The notes beneath the pieces are model-generated. The model saw only the letters and a list, made by a program, of their open reading frames with translations, had not been told where the DNA came from and did no database searches. The position numbers and the translations under genes were made by a program. A stretch of DNA of 64,000 nucleotides from Rutidosis leptorrhynchoides (Eukaryota; Streptophyta; Magnoliopsida; Asterales; Asteraceae), in NCBI RefSeq assembly GCF_046630445.1, contig NC_092338.1, forward strand, positions 207,721,501 to 207,785,500, read 5' to 3'. Shown piece by piece: positions 25,499 through 37,900 of the stretch; the first letter of the stretch is position 1, and every line of letters starts with the position of its first letter.

Positions 25499-28493
25499 AC
25501 ATGGTATTATGATAAGTAAACATATCATTAAGTATATTAACAATGAACTACATATGTAAAAACAAGACTACTAACTTAATGATTTCGAAACGAGACATAT
25601 ATGTAACGATTATCGTTGTAACGACATTTAATTGTATATATATCATATTAAGATATATTAATATATCACAATATCATGATAATGTAATAATTTAACATCT
25701 CGTTTGATATAATAAACAATGGGTTAACAACACTTAACAGGATCGTTAACCTAAAGGCTTCAAAACAACATTTACATGTAACGACTAACGATGACTTAAC
25801 GACTCGGTTAAAATGTATATACATGTAGTGTTTTAATATGTATTTATACACTTTTGAAAGACTTCAAGACACTTATCAAAATACTTCTACTTAACAAAAA
25901 TGCTTACAATTACATCCTCGTTCAGTTTCATCAACAATTCTACTCGTATGCACCCGTATTCGTACTCGTACAATACACAGCTTTTAGATGTATGTACTAT
26001 TGGTATATACACTCCAATGATCAGCTCTTAGCCACCCATGTGAGTCACCTAACACATGTGGGAACCATCATTTGGCAACTAGCATGATATATCTCATAAA
26101 ATTATAAAAATATTAGTAATCATTCATGACTTATTTACATGTAAACAAAATTACACATCCTTTATATCTAATCCATATACCAACGACCAAAAACACCTAC
26201 AAAAACTTTCAATCATCAAATTGATCTCTCTCAAGTTCTATCTTCAAGTTCTAAGTATTCTTCATAAATTCTATAAGTTCTAGTTTCATAAAATCAAGAA
26301 TACTTCCAAGTTTGCTAGCTTACTTCCAATCTTGTAAAGTGATCATCCAACCTCAAGAAATCTTTCTTATTTACAGTAAGATATCTTTCTAACACAAGGT
26401 AATACTCATATTCAAACTTTGATTCAATTTCTATAACTCTGACAATCTTATTTCGAGTGGAAATCTTACTTAAACTTGTTTTCGTGTCATGATTCTGCTT
26501 CAAGAATTTTCAAGCCATCCAAGGATCCTTTGAAGCTAGATATATTTTTCTCATTTCCAGTGGGTTTATCCACAAAACCTGAGGTAGTAATGATGTTCAT
26601 AACATCATTTGATTCATATATATAAAACTACCTTATTCGAAGGTTTAAACTTGTAATCACTAGAACATAGTTTAGTTAATTCTAAACTTGTTCGCAAACA
26701 AAAGTTAATATTTCTAACTTGACTTTTAAAATAAACTAAACACATGTTCTATATCTATATTATATGCTAACTTAATGATTTAAAACCTGAAAACACGAAA
26801 AACACCGTAAAACTGGATATACGCAGTCGTAGTAACACCGGGGGCTGTTTTGGGTTAATTAATTAAAAACTATGATAAACTTTGATTTAAAAGTTGTTCT
26901 TATGGGAAAATAATTTTTCTTATGAACATGAAACTATATCCAAAAATCATGATTAAACTCAAAATGGAAGTATGTTTTCCAAAATGATCTTCTTGACGTC
27001 GTTTTTTGACTGAAATGACTACCTTTACAAAAATGACTTGTAACCTATATTTACGACTATAAACTTATACTTTTTCTGTAAATATTCATAAAATTAAGTT
27101 CAATATGAAACCATAGCAATTGGATTCACTCAAAACGGATTTAAAACGAAGAAGTTATGGGTAAAATAAGATTGGATATTTTTACTTGTTGTAGCTACGT
27201 GAAAATTGGTAACAAATCTATACAAATCATATCCTAGCTAACTTATATTGTATTATACATGTATTCTAATATATTATGTAATCTTGGGATACCATAGACA
27301 CGTATGCAAATGTTTTGACATATCATATCGACCCATCTATATATAATATTTGGAACAACCATAGACACACTATATGCAGTAATGTTGGAGTTAGCTATAC
27401 AGGGTTGAGGTTGATTCCAAAAATATATATACTTTGAGTTGTGATCTAGCCTGAGACATGTATACACTGGGTCGTGGATTGAGTCAAGATAATATATATC
27501 AATTTATTTCTGTACATTTAACTATGGACAACTAGTTGTAGGTTACTAACGAGGATAGCTGACTGAAAATATTTAAAACATTAAAACGTATTAAAAAAAA
27601 GTGTTGTGAATATATTTCGATCATACTTTGATATATACGTACATATTTGTTATAGGTTCGTGAATCGACCAGTGGCCAAGTCTTACTTCCCGACGAAGTA
27701 AAAATCTGTGAAAGTGAGTTATAGTCCCATTTTTTAAAATCTAATATTTTTGGGACGAGAATACATGCAGTTTTATAAATGTTTTACAAAATAGACACAA
27801 GTATGCGAAACTACATTCTATGGTTGGATTATTAAACCGAATATCGCCCTTCAAGTCTGGTAGCCTAAGAATTAGGGAAATGGTCCCTAATTGACGTGAA
27901 TCCTAAAGATAGATCTATTGGGCTAAACAACCCCCATTCAGGTTATGGATGGTTTAGTACTTCGAGATTATTATACGGATGAGAGGTTCTGTTTTGGGGA
28001 TATTCTATGCATTAAGTTAACGTCGGTTACCAGGTGTTCAACATATGAATGATTTTTATCTCTATGCAGTTTGCGAAATGCCTGATAAGAGATGTGTTAT
28101 AAAAATGAAATCTTGTGGTCTATTATTATGATTTAATAATATGTAGATTAAACCTTTAACTCACCAACAATTTTGTTAACTTTTTATGTATGTTTATTCT
28201 CAGGTGATTATTAAGAGCTTCCGCTGTTCCATGCTTGTATAATATTGTTTAAAAACTGCATTCGAAGACTTATGTTGATGTGTAATATTATTGTAAACCA
28301 TTATGTAATGGTCGTGTGAAAAACGCTATATTTTAGATTATCATTATTTGATAATCGTCGTAATATTTTAAAGGTAATGGTTTGTTTTAAAATCGAATGC
28401 AGTCTTTGAAAAATGTCTCATATAGAGGTCAAAACCTCGCGACGAAATCAATTAATATGGAACGTTTATAATCAATATGAACGTGACATTTCT
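25211..28493 (+). repeat. 5' LTR of element B
   Basis: Starts TGTAGTGACCCGAAC and ends GTGACATTTCT, where D has ...TTTCA, so the last base is mutated. Length 3,283 bp. It is followed by the PBS and aligns over its length with LTRs D and L. A TATATACAC promoter core near 26,004-26,012 follows CTCGTATG/CCGTATTCG repeats (about 25,943-25,975). The conserved 3' block starts near 27,653. The 77-codon frame at 25,854-26,087 starts with TTG, not ATG, and recurs in L and D only because the DNA is repeated. Confidence 0.85.
25411..25494. repeat. (TA)n microsatellite in LTR B
   Basis: About 40 TA units, expanded relative to the same site in LTR L (43,003-43,020) and D (53,220-53,240). Confidence 0.95.
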
Positions 28494-28495
28494 GT

Positions 28496-28508
28496 TGGTA
28501 TCCGAGCG
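28496..28508 (+). other. Primer-binding site of element B
   Basis: TGGTATCCGAGCG, one mismatch from the initiator-methionine tRNA PBS TGGTATCAGAGC, lies 2 bp after the LTR end. Confidence 0.8.
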
Positions 28509-28701
28509 TTGTTCTTAGAGAACCAGAAATTTGTATTAGTGTGTCTTATCGAGTTTGTTAGGATACATTAGTGAGTCTGGACTTCGACCGTTTTTTCTTT
28601 AAAAATGATTGCTTAACACTTTTGTTGGAAACTATATATTATTAACATTTAAATATTATGTGATATATTAACCTCTTAATGTGTTTGATATTGTGTGATA
28701 G

Positions 28702-29307
28702 ATGTCTACCACTAGTACAAATCCCATCAACTCACCTAATAATAATGAAGAGTCGAATATAATTTGGGAAGATTCACAAATTTCCGAAGAAGAGGAACCG
28801 AAAGAAGAGGAACCGGAAGAAGGGGAACCGGAAGAAGAGGAACCGAAAGAAGAGGAACTGAAAGAAGAGGAATCAGAAGAGGAGGAACCAGAAGAAGAAG
28901 AGGTTCCGGAAGAAGAAATATTGATACCTATATTAAATCGATTAAATAAAAGAAAATCCTCAACCAACGGACCAAAGTTAATAATGGTCAATGGTGTTTC
29001 CGCCGAGGAAGCAAAATATTGGGAAGATTATCAATTTCCCGATGAATTGGATCCCGATGAGGATTCCGATGATGTTATAGAAATTACCTCGACCCAATTT
29101 AATAAAGTGAAAGAAAATAATAAGGGAAAAGGTATAAAAATAGAGAAACCCGATTCCAACCCCGATGAACTTTATATGTATCGGCAACATCCATATTTTC
29201 TAAAATGTAATAATGACCCGGGAACCTCTAAACCACCAGGTTTTTCTAAACCATTGTGGAAAATGACAGCTCGTATTAGGGAGCATCATATATCCCTAGG
29301 AAATTAG
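28702..29307 (+). CDS. ORF1 of element B: acidic repeat protein, unknown function
   Basis: The frame begins MSTTSTNPINSPNNNEESN. Next is a Glu/Pro repeat region (about residues 26-75; units like EEEPK and EEEPE), then NGVSAEEAKYWEDYQFPDE, an acidic patch and PPGFSKPLWKMTARIR. D's ORF1 (56,660-57,274) aligns along the length, and A's ORF1 shares the acidic region and the TARI motif. Here a one-base loss near 29,281 relative to D shifts the frame, so the basic C-terminus of D is replaced by REHHISLGN and a stop. It lies between PBS and gag, upstream of the F-box ORF. No known domain; low-complexity acidic then basic composition is all that can be said. Confidence 0.6.
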   Translation: MSTTSTNPINSPNNNEESNIIWEDSQISEEEEPKEEEPEEGEPEEEEPKEEELKEEESEEEEPEEEEVPEEEILIPILNRLNKRKSSTNGPKLIMVNGVSAEEAKYWEDYQFPDELDPDEDSDDVIEITSTQFNKVKENNKGKGIKIEKPDSNPDELYMYRQHPYFLKCNNDPGTSKPPGFSKPLWKMTARIREHHISLGN

Positions 29308-29479
29308 CAAAACGAACCAAGTTCGAAGAAGAAGAAATGAGTGAGTCGGATTAAAGAGTTGTAAGCATGTTGTGTAATATATGTAATATAGTGTGCTTGT
29401 ACTTTTATGTTCTATGTAAAAATTACTTGTATTGTTTGTTAATTATCTTTTACGAATCTAATCCTTGTTTATTTTACAG

Positions 29480-30184
29480 TATAAAAACAAAAAGGACGTT
29501 AAGGGTAGACAACCGAATATTTTAGAAGACCTACCAGAGGATATGATTGAGGAAATCTTGTCCAGAGTCGGTCAGAATTTATCAGCACATTTATTTATGG
29601 CGAAATTAACTTATCAAACATTTGAAAGACTTTCCAAAAATGCCTTAGTTTATAAAAGGCTTTCCTTTGATAGGTGGGATATATCACATTGGGGAGACCG
29701 TAAGTTACGCCGTGTTTTATTTAAAGCGTTAAATGCGGGGAACCCAAATGCAATTTTACGCTACGGGTTAAGAACCTATTTTGACTCAACATATCCCAAC
29801 ATAGGATTTCGTGAGTTAGAAAGAGCTTCTAACATGCAAAATAAAGAAGCATTTTATGCTTACGGGTTAATAATGTTCGCTTCTCATCAAATTGAGAAAA
29901 AGAACATTGGGTTGCAACTTTTAAATAAAACATTCCCACAAGTGATGGACTCGGTAGTTGAGATGAGAAACAAGGTTTTTAGATTATTACGGGGCTGTTG
30001 GACATTACGAAACCCTCGTCCTTTTAACGACATTACAACATGCTGTCTTGTCAATGGTCACAATGGTTATGTTCCACAAGACCAAGGATGGGAAGTAGTC
30101 ATAGTAAAACTAGAATGCATGACTTGTTTCTGGACGTATGAATTACGTGTCTTTATTGCCTTTGTTGAACGACTTGCGTATTAA
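29480..30184 (+). CDS. F-box protein carried by element B
   Basis: An open frame of about 235 codons. Its N-terminus PNILEDLPEDMIEEILSRVG is a clear F-box motif, which binds SKP1 in SCF ubiquitin ligases. It continues FERLSKNALVYKRLSF, then a Sel1/TPR-like stretch (GNPNAILRYGLRTYF; ELERASNMQNKEAFYAYG). The C-terminal CMTCFWTYELRVFI resembles the Cys-containing tail of plant At2g35280-type F-box proteins (family from memory). An ATTTTACAG splice-acceptor-like site ends at 29,479. D's ATG is not conserved here; the first in-frame ATG is 29,543, inside the F-box, so expression may need splicing to an upstream exon. The frame is intact although B's gag has stops. About three quarters identical to the copy in D. 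Confidence 0.8.
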   Translation, partial: YKNKKDVKGRQPNILEDLPEDMIEEILSRVGQNLSAHLFMAKLTYQTFERLSKNALVYKRLSFDRWDISHWGDRKLRRVLFKALNAGNPNAILRYGLRTYFDSTYPNIGFRELERASNMQNKEAFYAYGLIMFASHQIEKKNIGLQLLNKTFPQVMDSVVEMRNKVFRLLRGCWTLRNPRPFNDITTCCLVNGHNGYVPQDQGWEVVIVKLECMTCFWTYELRVFIAFVERLAY

Positions 30185-30524
30185 CAAGAATTGTCTTCGC
30201 AACTATTTTGTATCAGAGTTTTTATGTCCTATATTTCATGCTATATGTAAAATAGCGGTATTGTAAATTTGCAAAATATTGTATAAAAGTTTGAATGTGA
30301 AATATTATTATAATCAGTTTTCATATAGAATTCTAGTAGTTAAATTGTATCTTAGCTACTAAGTATAAACTTAACGGGTAGGTATTACCCGAATTAAAAC
30401 TTATAAAACACTACTATGAAGAAAAAGCTTTTATAAATGGGTTCATATTATGCTACGGAATACTATTGACTACTCTTAATATTCTATATGATTAACTTAA
30501 TTCTTTTGGCTATTTTTGAAGGAA
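30185..30524 (+). promoter_or_regulatory. B leader before gag, with internal PPT-like motif
   Basis: Noncoding link between the F-box ORF and gag. TTAACGGGTAGGTATT at 30,371-30,386 matches the 3' PPT/LTR junction of the family at 15 of 16 positions. It is followed by a conserved AAGCTTTTATAAAT stretch also found in A and D. Confidence 0.65.
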
Positions 30525-30990
30525 ATGGCACTGACTACTCGTCAGAACTTGGACATGAGTGAGGAAGACTTCTGTACTTTCCTTGCAGCAAATATAGCCG
30601 CAGTACAGGCTGCAATGTAAAACAACAATAACTTAGGGTCTAGCAGTGGAGTTAACTCCACAGGAAACCGTGTAGGATGCTCCTACAAGGCTTTCACTGC
30701 CTGTAAACCTCTGGAATTCGATGGAACTGAAGGACCACTCAGACTGAAATGATGGACCGAAAAGGTCGAATCTGTGTTTGCTATAAGCAAATGTGCTGAG
30801 GAAGATAACGTAAAGTACGCCACGCATACCTTCACAGGTACTGCGTTAACATGGTGGAATACCTATCTCGAACAAGTGGGACAAGATGCTGCTTACGCAC
30901 TACCGTGGTCAGCATTCAAACACTTAATGAACGAGCAGTACCGTCCCAGAAACGAGGTCAATAAGCTCAAGGTAGAGCTTGGAGGGTTAC
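30525..30990 (+). pseudogene. Element B gag, 5' part (broken, split by element A)
   Basis: The start ATGGCACTGACTACTCG matches D's gag start at 58,437. It encodes the retrotransposon gag domain with [17 protein letters not shown] and [15 protein letters not shown]. In-frame stops are TAA at 30,618-30,620 (in a His codon context in D) and TGA at 30,750-30,752 (Arg in D). At 30,990 the sequence is cut after GTTAC by element A, and the reading resumes at 42,337. Confidence 0.85.
30986..30990. other. Target site duplication (left) of element A
   Basis: GTTAC immediately precedes LTR A and recurs at 42,337-42,341 after the 3' LTR. Element D's uninterrupted gag has a single GTTAC here, confirming the empty-site structure. 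Confidence 0.95.
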
Positions 30991-33920
30991 TGTAATGACC
31001 CGGACTTTTTCGATCAATTTATACTTATAAGATTAATATTTACCTAAATTAAACCTTACCAACATGATAAGCAATCCAAATTGTTGAGATTTATGTTTTT
31101 GAAATGAGTTTTACACAACGTTTGACCGTCTAGTTTGACCGATGATATCACGAACTATATAATATATGATAATTATACGTTTGTGTATATATATGTATAT
31201 ATACATATTTAACATGATCTAAGGATGTTTTAATATCTTATTTTGTATTAATAACAATAAGTTATAAGTATATTTTGAAACTACTAACTTAAGTTTTCAA
31301 AACGATAACCATACGTAACGTTATTTGACATAAATACTTATAACCTATAATGTTTATACATATATCGTATATGTAATGTATTTAATCACTTTTTAAGGAC
31401 TTAAATACATAAAACAATATAAGTATATTCACAAAAGATAGCTATATTTGAATTCTCATTCCATTTTTCACAAAATTTCTATACGTATATCTAGAGTACA
31501 TGTACTCGTATCATACCTAGCTTCTATACGTATTTACTATTGGTATATACACATCAAATCACCACCAACCAGCCCTTGTTCATGCCTTATGTATAAGGTA
31601 ACTCTCTTGTTCATGCCTTATGTATAAGGTAACTACTTTTGATGTTTAGTATGACTAATTACATAAAAATACAACATGAAATTTTGTCCATGTTTTTCCA
31701 TTAATCATGTTTTTATGGCCTTAAATACATCTTCCATTTTCAAATTTTACTACCTCATTTCTTTAACCAAAAACACACTCTTAAGAAACTCCATAACCAT
31801 TCAGCTAAAATCCATGAAGATCTAGCCATAAAAACATCACTTAATCACCATAAGAAAACTCTTACAAAAACACTTCAAGAATCCTTCCAAGAACACAAGT
31901 TTACTTCCAATCTTTCATCCAATTCCATCACCCTTTTGGTTCTAGGTCTTTACTCCTCTTTTACAGCAATCTTGTCCAAGTAACTTGAGGTAGTAACTAT
32001 GTTCATAACCTTATTCGATTCATATATGTATAGCTATCTTATTTTATGGTATAAAATTTTAACAACAAGAACATAGTTTGAATGTTTTCAAACTTGTTTG
32101 CAAACTAAATAGATCCTTCTAACTTAACTTTTAAAATACTTCAAGACCTGTAATATATCATAAATATATTCTAATTTAACAAGGTATAACTTGGTTTTTC
32201 AAAGAACACCTTAAAAACTGTTTTTACGACGTCGGAGTGCAACCGGGGGCTGTTTTGGGTTGGATAATTAAAAACTATCTTGAACCTTGAATTGGAGGTT
32301 TATTTTCTGGAAAAATGATATTTACTATGAATATGATAACACATAAAAATTTCATGATTTAACTCAAAGTATAAGTATTTTTAGAAAAATAATCATTTAA
32401 GATTGTTTACATGATGGAAAATGATTAACTTCATAAGTTTCACCAAAGTTTGACCTATGACCTGTGAACTCGAATACAAACTAAGGTATTTACAGTTCAT
32501 ATTCTTAAAGAAGGACTCGATCCAAGGAAGTGGCAAGTTGAACCAACGAAAACGGAGTTGTAACGAAGAAACTATGACCAAAACAAAATCGGATATCCAA
32601 GACTAGTTTAGCCACGAAAATAATTGGAGAAAATTAAAAAAATCACATCTTTCTAAAATAACATGATATTTTATATATATGTACTCATAATTTAATTTTA
32701 TATGGTTCAGGATCACCCGTAAACAATACGAGAAGATTAATCATAAGATCCCATGATTGTACGCAACACGTCATTTGACAACACCGGTACTTTATGTACG
32801 CAACACGTCATTTGACAACACCGGTACCGTGGGTCAAGATTAATCTCGACCAATACATATACGATGGGGGTTTTATTTATTTCATTGGGGGTTTATTAAA
32901 CACCTAAAAATGAACCATTAAATTTGAATTACTAACATCGGACTGCTAACTACGGACTAAGAAATTATTAAAAGTATTAAAAGTATAATAAGTATATATA
33001 TGTGACGATTGTTTTAAAAAGAAAAGGTATTGATATATTATATATGGATAGGTTCGTGATATCAACCGGAGACCAAGTCAAAATATATATATCTTCAAGG
33101 CAAAAGTGAGTATATAGTCCCACTTTTAAACTCTAAATATTTCGGGATGAGAATACATGTATTTTATGTTTTACGTTATGGACACAAGTAACTGAAAAAT
33201 ATATTCTACGTTGAGTTGTACCACTGGCATACTTCCCTGTAGCTTGGTAACTATTATTTACAGCGGTATTGTAAACGCGAATCCTGTTGATAGATCTATC
33301 GGGCCTGACAACCCCAACCGGACTGGACGACCAGTATTCAACGGTTGCACAGTACTTCGTTTCGTGACTACACTTGGTACGGTGTAGTAAGATTTCATAA
33401 TAAAGGGAATATGCGACGTGATTAAATGTTAAGTATGGTTACCAAGTGCTCAACCACTTAGAATATTCTTATTAAAATGTTTACATATGAAATCTTGTGG
33501 TCTATATTTATATCGCTGCCGGCATTAAACCTATATCTCACCAACTTTATGTTGACGTTTTAAACATGTCTATTCTCAGGTGATAACTAAAAGCTTCCGC
33601 TGCAACATGTTGAATTTAAGCAAGATCTTGAGTATGCATATTTGTGTCAAAAATAAAACTGCATATCCGAGGAATTGTAATGTAAAATATGCTAGAAATC
33701 GTATTAATATCATCACATGTAAAGTTTGTAAGTCTAAGATTATCGCTAAACGATAATCATCTTTATATTGTCTAAAACTTGTATTAAAATAAGAGTTATG
33801 GTTTGTAATGTAAAATAAATGCAGTTGTTCTTTTAAAAATGTCGCATATAGAGGTCAATACCTCGCAATGAAATCATACGTTATTTAACTCGTTCTTATG
33901 GTTAAGGACGGGTTATGACA
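30991..33920 (+). repeat. 5' LTR of element A
   Basis: TGTAATGACCCGG...GGGTTATGACA, 2,930 bp, TG...CA. It differs from the 3' LTR (39,408-42,336) at about 15 substitutions and one indel by eye (about 0.5%), so the insertion is recent. The TATATACAC core is at 31,543-31,552, with ACTCGTAT/TACGTAT repeats just upstream. A 29-30-bp word containing CCTTATGTATAAGG is tandemly duplicated at 31,574-31,635. A second duplication of about 36 bp (ACGCAACACGTCATTTGACA core) is at 32,758-32,827. The conserved 3' block runs from about 33,050. Confidence 0.95.
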
Positions 33921-33922
33921 TG

Positions 33923-33935
33923 TGGTATCAGAGCG
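33923..33935 (+). other. Primer-binding site of element A
   Basis: TGGTATCAGAGCG is an exact initiator-methionine tRNA PBS, 2 bp after the LTR end. Confidence 0.9.
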
Positions 33936-34108
33936 GTGGTCTTAGCGAACCAGGTTTGCATTAGTGTGTCTAACTGATAAGTCGTTAGGATACATTAGTA
34001 AGTCTGGACTTTGACCGGATCTGATTTAACAACCATTGCTTATCATTGTTGGTTAAAATTTATATGTAAATATTATGTAGTACTAATGGGTTAGTTGTTG
34101 TGTGATAG

Positions 34109-34570
34109 ATGTCGGGTTCAAAACTTATTATCACATTCAGCGACTCCGAATCAGAATCTTCAGATGGTGTTTCAGTCATTAACCTATCCGATGACGAAAA
34201 TAATATCTTTGGGGAAGACTCACAAATTCCGGATGAACCAACAATAAAGAACCCGGAAAGTGAACCCGAGGAGGAAAGTGAACCCGAGGAGGAAAGTGAA
34301 CCAGAGAAGGAAAGTGAACCCGAGGAAGAAATACAAGAAATTACGAAAGACAAGTTCGAACTAGGAAAGAAACGAAAGGCTAATGAACTAGAAAATTCAA
34401 ATCCTGAGTTTAGTAAGGATGATGTGGCACCAACTCCACTAGACACTACCACCCCTATTCCTATTCGTTCTATCCCGGCATCCAGTTCTTCAGCCCCACC
34501 GCCAAAATATAGGCAGACAGCTAGGATAAGCGTTAAGCCATTCCTTGAACCTAAACGTCCTAGAAAATAG
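34109..34570 (+). CDS. ORF1 of element A: acidic repeat protein, unknown function
   Basis: 153 codons from an ATG placed like those of B and D after the PBS. Residues 1-45 are Ser/Asp/Glu-rich (SDSESESSDG). Next are about four SEPEEE-type hexapeptide repeats (18-bp units near 34,255-34,330), then a Lys-rich stretch and a Pro/Ser region. The basic end YRQTARISVKPFLEPKRPRK ends in a possible nuclear-localisation cluster. Related to ORF1 of B and D but shorter, and no F-box ORF follows. No known domain. Presence in three elements argues it is a real element gene. Confidence 0.6.
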   Translation: MSGSKLIITFSDSESESSDGVSVINLSDDENNIFGEDSQIPDEPTIKNPESEPEEESEPEEESEPEKESEPEEEIQEITKDKFELGKKRKANELENSNPEFSKDDVAPTPLDTTTPIPIRSIPASSSSAPPPKYRQTARISVKPFLEPKRPRK

Positions 34571-34929
34571 ACCAAACGATGCACTGCTGTATTAAATCAT
34601 GGGATCATATAATGTTTTGTATAATATTATTAGTGTGGTGTGCTTAATATTCGATGTAAGATAAGCATATGTAAAATAGTGAAGTATGAAATGCAATAAT
34701 TTTCCATGGTTAAGTATTATTTAGATTGTAGTAATTGGTTCTGTACTAAGCTATTAAGTATGAACATTAACGGGTAGGTACTACCCTAGATATAATTATA
34801 AAATGCTAATAAGAAGAAAAGGCTTTTATAATAATACCTGGTTCATATTATTAACAAGCTATAATGTACTATAAATACACACTACATCTATAATATTCCA
34901 TGTGAATAATTATTTTCTTTCATTAGGAA
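34571..34929 (+). promoter_or_regulatory. A leader before gag, with internal PPT copy
   Basis: Noncoding. TTAACGGGTAGGTACT (34,767-34,782) is identical, 16 of 16, to A's own PPT/LTR junction at 39,393-39,408. It lies about 150 bp upstream of the gag ATG, in the same place as in B and D. Confidence 0.7.
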
Positions 34930-37900
34930 ATGGCACGATTGAATCGAATGACGGAACAAGAAGTCGAGGAATTCATCAACCAACGAGTGAACGACAGAAT
35001 GTTATGGGTCGAAGCTGCAAGAGCTGCTGCAGTTAACCCAAATCCTCGTGTAGGATGTACCTACAAGACTTTTCAAGCTTGCAAGCCCTCATCATTCAGT
35101 GGAACGGAAGGACCGATCGGTTTAACCCGGTGGATAGAAAAGATGGAGACTGTGTTTAAAATCAGTGGTTGTGTTGAAAAGGACATGACCAAGTATGCAT
35201 CGTGCACTTTACAAGATAGTGCACTCACGTGGTGGAAAAATTTTGTGAAGGCTGTAGGAGGTGATGTAGCTTATGATACTCCATGGGAAGAATTCAAAAC
35301 AATGTTAATCAACGAATATTGTGCAAGGAACGAGGTTAGGAAGTTGGAAGATGAATTACGAAGTCTGAAGGTTATTGGTACTGAAATCACCAACTACAAT
35401 CAGCGATTCATGGAATTAGTTTTGCTATGTCCTGAATTGGTTCCAACCGAGGAACGGAAGATTGAAATGTACAAAGATGGTTTGCCCAAAAAGGTCAAGG
35501 CAAACGTTACAGCATCGAAACCTAAGACAATTCATGAAGCTATAACCATGGCAAACGAGCTAATGGATCAGGTCATCATGGATAAAAAAGCATCCAATAC
35601 TGATGTGAAGGTATCAGGTAACAAAAGAAAGTGGAATGGAAATTATGATCGAGGTAACCAACAACAATCTTTTAAGAAACAAGAAACCACGCAAGGTGCA
35701 GGTAGTGGTTCAAGCTTTGGTTACAAAGGACAAAATCCTTTATACAACCGATGCCACAAACATCACTCTGGCTACTGTAATGTGGTATGCAACAAATGTA
35801 ATCGAAACGGTCATCTTGCTGAAGATTGTAGGGCTCTCGTTACAAATACAAATGGTACCAAGACTCCTGCCACCAATGCAAATGGAACTGCTTTGGCTAC
35901 CATTACTTGTTATGGGTGTGGAAAACAAGGTCACTATAAGAGCCAGTGTCCGAATCCAGAGAAGAATAATGGATCTGCAAGTGGAAGAGCATTTGTTATT
36001 AATGCTAGAGAGGCGTGTGAAGACCCGGAGCTTGTTACGGGTACGTTTACCATTAATAACTTATCAGCATCTATTATATTTGATACTGGTGCCGATAGAA
36101 GTTACGTGTGTAGAAATTTTTACACTAAATTGAATTGTTCATCATTACCTCTAGATGCTAAGTACATGATTGAGTTAGCTAATGGTAAACTAATTAAAGC
36201 CGATAAAATTTGTCGTGATTGTAAAATAAATTTAGCCGGAGAAACGTTTAAAATTGACTTGATACCCGTAGAATTAGGAAGTTTTGATGTAATAGTCGGC
36301 ATGGACTGGATGTCCAAAGTAGGAGCTGAAGTTGTGTGTGCCAAGAAGGCAATTCGCATTCCTTGTAAGGATAAAATGCCGGTGATGATTTATGGAGAGA
36401 AGGGTAACTCAAAGTTAAAACTCATTAGCTATTTGAAAGCCAAGAAGTGTTTAGAAAAGGGATGTTATGCTATTCTAGCACATGTTAATAAAGTTGAAAA
36501 GAAAGAAAAAGAGAAGTGCATCAACGACGTGCCTGTGGCAAGAGATTATCCTGAAGTTTTTCCGGAAGAGTTGCCAGGATTACCTCCATTTAGATCTGTA
36601 GAATTTCAAATAGATTTAGTACCAGGAGCTGCACCAGTGGCTCGTGCGCCATATAGACTTGCACCGTCCGAATTAAAAGAACTTCAAAGTCAGTTAAAAG
36701 AATTACTAGACCGTGGATTCATACGACCAAGTACTTCACCGTGGGGAGCTCCAATTTTGTTTGTTAAGAAGAAAGATGGATCTTTTAGGATGTGTATAGA
36801 TTATCGTGAATTAAATAAGTTAACTATCAAGAATCGGTATCCACTACCGAGAATTGACGACTTATTTGATCAACTGCAAGGATCATGTGTGTACTCAAAA
36901 ATTGACCTAAGGTCGGGCTATCATCAATTACGTGTCAAAGAAGAAGATATACCGAAAACTGCTTTTCGGACACGTTACGGTCATTACGAATTTTTGGTCA
37001 TGCCGTTTGGATTGACGAATGCGCCAGCTGTATTCATGGACCTCATGAATCGAGTTTGTAGTCCATATTTAGATAAGTTTGTTATTGTTTTCATTGATGA
37101 CATTCTTATCTATTCCAAGAGTGAGCAAGAGCATGAGCAGCATTTAATTTTAATATTAGAGTTGTTGAGAAAAGAACAGCTATACGCTAAATTTTCTAAG
37201 TGTGCTTTCTGGTTGGAAGAAGTGCAATTTCTTGGACACGTTGTTAGTAGCAAAGGAATTCAGGTTGATCCAGCAAAAATTGAAGCCATTGAAAAATGGG
37301 AGACTCCTAAGACACCAATGCAGATACGCCAATTTTTGGGTTTAGCCGGTTATTATAGAAGGTTTATTCAAGATTTTTCCCGAATAGCTAAGCCGTTGAC
37401 AGCGTTAACGCAAAAAGGGAAGAAATATGAATGGACTTCTAAGCAGGAGAGTGCATTTCAATTACTGAAAAAGAAGTTGACTACGGCGCCTATTTTATCG
37501 TTACCAGAAGGGAACGATGATTTTGAAATATATTGTGACGCTTCGCGACAAGGTTTTGGTTGTGTTCTTATGCAACGAAAAAAAGTTATTGCATACGCAT
37601 CCCGACAATTGAAGATTCACGAGCGGAATTATACGACTCATGATCTAGAACTGGGAGCAGTCGTGTTTGCATTGAAGATATGGAGACACTACTTGTATGG
37701 GGTTAAATGCACTGTGTTTACTGATCATAAAAGCCTTCAACATATTTTTGATCAGAAACAGCTGAACATGAGGCAACGTAGGTGGGTCGAGTTAATAAAC
37801 GACTATGATTGTGAAATTCGTTATCATCCCGGGAAAGCGAATGTGGTGGCTGACGCTTTAAGCAGAAAGGAACGAGAACCAATTCGAGTACGAGCAATGA

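Noticed and set aside
25854..26087. A 77-codon frame recurring at 25,854, 43,380 and 53,774 with almost the same protein
   Set aside because: It starts with TTG, spans the TATA region of the LTR, and recurs only because the LTR is repeated. No codon-level evidence.
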